From contig JAFABT010000206.1 of assembly GCA_023425905.1 (NCBI GenBank), forward strand, positions 1 to 8,454: 8,454 nt of DNA, given 5' to 3'. This DNA comes from Actinomycetes bacterium (GTDB taxonomy: Bacteria > Actinomycetota > Actinomycetes > Actinomycetales > Cellulomonadaceae). The notes under the pieces were generated by a model. It did not search any database and was not told the origin of the DNA. It was given only the letters and a program-made list of their open reading frames with translations. How positions within the stretch are numbered: the first letter of the stretch is position 1; the number at the start of each line of letters is the position of its first letter. Below are positions 6,857 through 8,454 of this stretch, piece by piece. Both the position numbers and the translations under genes were made by a program.

Positions 6857-6961
6857 TCCGTCCGGCCGGCCCGCGACGAGATCCGCGGCCGCGTGCTCGG
6901 ACTGCTCGCGGAGCTCGCAGTAGAGCCGGTGGAGGTCCGCGGCGATCGCGCGAGAGGCTAG
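6857..6961 (+). pseudogene. arsC: 3' fragment of a second arsC
   Basis: The frame from 6857 reads SVRPARDEIRGRVLGLLA and then ELAVEPVEV, followed by a short different tail to TAG. The end of the intact arsC (from 5765) reads SVRPIRDEIRGRVLGLLA then ELGVEPVEV: 25 of 27 residues agree. By my hand alignment 69 of 81 bases agree, and most differences are at third codon positions. This is therefore not a recent copy but a diverged paralog that had been under selection before its 5' part was lost. Upstream of 6857 the similarity stops abruptly. There is no start codon or P-loop, so no enzyme can be made. The stop TAG overlaps the stop of the convergent small gene (shared CTAG). Confidence 0.85.
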
Positions 6962-7146
6962 GACTTATCCCCGATGAGCTTGATGATCGCGGCCGACCGG
7001 GCCTCACGGGTTGCGACGCGATTCTGGGCCATAACGGAGTACTCACCGCCAGCGGCGAGCTTGCGGCTGAGGGTCGTGAACTTGGCCCGCTCGTCAGGGG
7101 TCAGTACTCGGTGCTTGCGACGGGCGCTGGAGTTCTCTTGCGTCAT
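6958..7146 (-). CDS. Small basic protein of unknown function (62 aa)
   Basis: I do not recognise this 62-residue protein. The N-terminus is basic (SSARRKHRV), followed by LTPDERAKFTTLSRKLAAGGEYSV, and the C-terminal half, AQNRVATREARSAAIIKLIG, is probably helical. It has no signal peptide or membrane segment. Support for a real gene comes from a strong GAGGAG five bases before the ATG, an ATGA overlap with the upstream gene, and G/C-rich third codon positions. The overlap implies translational coupling with the 129-residue membrane protein. Its stop codon overlaps that of the arsC fragment on the other strand. It could be a nucleic-acid-binding or partner protein, but that is a guess. Confidence 0.65.
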   Translation of the reverse strand: MTQENSSARRKHRVLTPDERAKFTTLSRKLAAGGEYSVMAQNRVATREARSAAIIKLIGDKS

Positions 7147-7532
7147 GACGTCTCCTCGGCCTCGCTCGGAGCGTAGGTCCTCAATGCTATGCCGACAAGT
7201 GCGGTGGCGACCAGAGACGGGGCTGTCCGCCCGAGCGCGTCGAGGACTTCGAATGCGTCCTCGGGAGGCATATCGTCGAGCTCGCTCTTGAGCCGGTGGT
7301 ACTCGGCCCACCAGGCCTCGAAGTCGCGGTCCTCGATGACTGCGTCGCGCATCAGCTCGGCGGTCGCCCTCTCCGCGCGCCTGAGCTTGCGAGCGATCTT
7401 CTTGTCCGCCTCGATCCGCCGGTTCACGCCCCACAGTGCGATCCCAGCGGCGAGGGCGGCCATGAGGCCGGCGAAAGCCGTCGACGTCGAGAACGCCTCG
7501 AGCCAGGTGCGGGGCTCCCAGGGGCCAACCAT
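7143..7532 (-). CDS. Putative single-pass membrane protein with charged helix (129 aa)
   Basis: I do not recognise a family. Residues about 18-36 are hydrophobic (TAFAGLMAALAAGIALWGV), one likely membrane helix. Next is a highly charged helical, possibly coiled-coil, stretch (NRRIEADKKIARKLRRAERA, residues 37-56), then an acidic, tryptophan-containing segment (DFEAWWAEYHRLK). A weakly hydrophobic segment near residues 105-117 precedes the acidic C-terminus. The start ATG 7532 was chosen because GGAGG (plus positions 7541-7545) lies eight bases upstream; ATG 7547 in the same frame has no such site. The gene is divergent from yqeY and overlaps the 62-residue gene by ATGA, so the two form a small operon. 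The layout (membrane anchor, charged helix, small partner) gives no specific function. Confidence 0.65.
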   Translation of the reverse strand: MVGPWEPRTWLEAFSTSTAFAGLMAALAAGIALWGVNRRIEADKKIARKLRRAERATAELMRDAVIEDRDFEAWWAEYHRLKSELDDMPPEDAFEVLDALGRTAPSLVATALVGIALRTYAPSEAEETS

Positions 7533-7637
7533 CGAGGCGACCTCCATCACGTGCCCGATCACTTCGGTTCCCCGGTCGGAGCGACAGGCTCGAGGACGTT
7601 GGCTGTGCGCACGGACGAATCGTGCCGGTCCCGTCTG

Positions 7638-7653
7638 GCCCATGTCGATGGGC
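7638..7653. repeat. Perfect inverted repeat upstream of yqeY
   Basis: GCCCATGTCGATGGGC has six-base arms (GCCCAT / ATGGGC) around a four-base centre. It lies in the 159-bp gap between the divergent 129-residue gene and yqeY, 39 bp before the yqeY start. It could be an operator for either gene or a hairpin in the yqeY leader. It has no T-run, so it is not an obvious terminator. Confidence 0.45.
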
Positions 7654-7691
7654 TACCACTCGACTGACGGGGCAGTGGGAGCATGGATGCC

Positions 7692-8147
7692 ATGACCACA
7701 CTCGACCGCCTCACCGCCGACCTCACGACGTCGATGAAGGCCCGCGACGCCTTCCGCACGAACACCCTGCGGCAGATCATCGCCGCGGTGCGCACCGAGG
7801 AGACCGCAGGCTCCGCGAAGCGTGAGCTCACCGAGGAGGAGATCCTCAAGGTGCTCGCCCGCGAGGTGAAGAAGCGCCGCGAGTCGGTGCAGATCTACAC
7901 CGACGCCGGCGCCTCGGACCGCGCGAAGACCGAGGCCGACGAGGCGGAGCTCATCGAGACGTACCTGCCGACGCGCCTCACGGCCGCCGAGCTCGAGACG
8001 CTCGTCGACGCCGTCATCGCCGACCTCGGGGCGTCCTCGATGAAGGACATGGGCGGCGTCATGAAGGAGGCCACGGCTCGCGCGGACGGTCGCGCCGACG
8101 GTGGCGCACTGTCCGCGCTCGTGAAGTCGCGGCTCGCCGGCGCCTGA
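7692..8147 (+). CDS. yqeY: GatB/YqeY domain protein
   Basis: YqeY proteins share the C-terminal helical domain of GatB (Asp-tRNA/Glu-tRNA amidotransferase subunit B) and probably bind tRNA or related RNA; their exact role is not established. The protein has 151 residues, the usual length. Family landmarks are MTTLDRLTADLTTSMKARD at the N-terminus, TLRQIIAAVRTEE, EEILKVLAREVKKRRESVQIY, EAELIETYLPTRLT and the C-terminal MKDMGGVMKEATARADGRADG. I chose ATG 7692 because family members begin with this sequence and GGGAG lies ten bases before it. The ATG at 7683 would add MDA and leaves almost no space to the ribosome binding site. The next gene begins 4 bp after its stop, so they are likely co-transcribed. 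Confidence 0.93.
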   Translation: MTTLDRLTADLTTSMKARDAFRTNTLRQIIAAVRTEETAGSAKRELTEEEILKVLAREVKKRRESVQIYTDAGASDRAKTEADEAELIETYLPTRLTAAELETLVDAVIADLGASSMKDMGGVMKEATARADGRADGGALSALVKSRLAGA

Positions 8148-8151
8148 CCCG

Positions 8152-8454
8152 ATGAGCACCGCAGCGGGGCCGGGCACGCTCGTCCACTCCGGCGTCCTCG
8201 TCCGGGACCGCACCATCACCGTCCCGGTCGACTGGGCTGCGCCCGAGCGACTCGGCACGATCGAGGTGTTCGCCCGAGAGATCGTCGACCCGAGCCGCGA
8301 CTCCGAGGATCTCCCGCTGCTGCTCTTCCTCCAGGGTGGACCCGGTGGTGCTTCGCCGCGGCCGGGTGGCTCCGGCTGGTGGACGGCGGCCCTCAAGGAC
8401 TACCGCGTCGTCCTCCTCGACCAGCGCGGCACGGGGCGGTCCGCTCCCGTGCAC
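8152..8454 (+). CDS. pip: Proline iminopeptidase-like alpha/beta hydrolase (5' part; cut by window edge)
   Basis: One hundred and one codons are visible, so the catalytic triad itself is outside the window. VPVDWAAPERLGTIEVFAREI is the N-terminal beta region. FLQGGPGGASPRP is the HGGPG-like oxyanion-hole segment of S33 prolyl aminopeptidases, and RVVLLDQRGTGRSAPV is the next landmark. Together these point to the S33 prolyl aminopeptidase family, which releases N-terminal proline from peptides, though substrate cannot be judged from this part. The start is ATG 8152, 4 bp after the yqeY stop. There is no separate strong ribosome binding site, so translation is probably coupled to yqeY. Confidence 0.85.
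   Translation, partial: MSTAAGPGTLVHSGVLVRDRTITVPVDWAAPERLGTIEVFAREIVDPSRDSEDLPLLLFLQGGPGGASPRPGGSGWWTAALKDYRVVLLDQRGTGRSAPVH

Noticed and set aside
7554..7640. tRNA or attachment site in the gap upstream of yqeY
   Set aside because: I looked for a T-loop and acceptor stem around GGTTCCCCGG but found no cloverleaf pairing and no direct repeat marking an integration edge.
1..8454. CRISPR array
   Set aside because: No regularly spaced repeats are present. The only repeats seen are the short TATCGAA heptamers and the arsC 3' duplication.

Overview
The window is about 8.5 kb of very GC-rich DNA. Codons end mostly in G or C, a -10-like TAnnnT hexamer can be seen, and the gene set (RNase J, ACR3, an ArsR-ArsC fusion, YqeY, proline iminopeptidase) suggests an actinobacterium, probably of the Micrococcales or Cellulomonas type. 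The genus is inference only.

Layout. At the left edge, on the minus strand, lies the 5' part of the RNase J gene, cut by the window. Divergent from it is a complete nhaA (Na+/H+ antiporter). Next comes a compact plus-strand arsenic resistance operon. It holds acr3 (arsenite efflux), then an arsR-arsC fusion gene that overlaps acr3 by ATGA, then 57 bp downstream a separate arsC. At the right edge, yqeY and the start of a proline iminopeptidase-like hydrolase lie 4 bp apart on the plus strand.

Between arsC and yqeY (about 5858-7690) is an accessory patch with lower GC and a gene-remnant character. It contains a small lipoprotein gene on the minus strand with a good promoter, the N-terminal piece of an IS3-family transposase OrfB, and the 3' end of a second, diverged arsC. 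It also contains two small overlapping minus-strand genes of unknown function, and a perfect 6-bp-arm inverted repeat just upstream of yqeY. The second arsC tail implies that another arsC copy once lay here, and that an insertion or deletion near the IS3 fragment destroyed it.

How the genes work together. Arsenate would be reduced to arsenite by the two ArsC units and arsenite exported by ACR3. The ArsR half of the fusion is likely to sense arsenite and repress the operon from the short gap in front of acr3, where TATCGAA-like repeats occur. The most unusual item is the three-part ArsR / helical linker / ArsC polypeptide, which joins regulator and enzyme in one chain while a stand-alone ArsC is retained. 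The other genes look like ordinary housekeeping genes.
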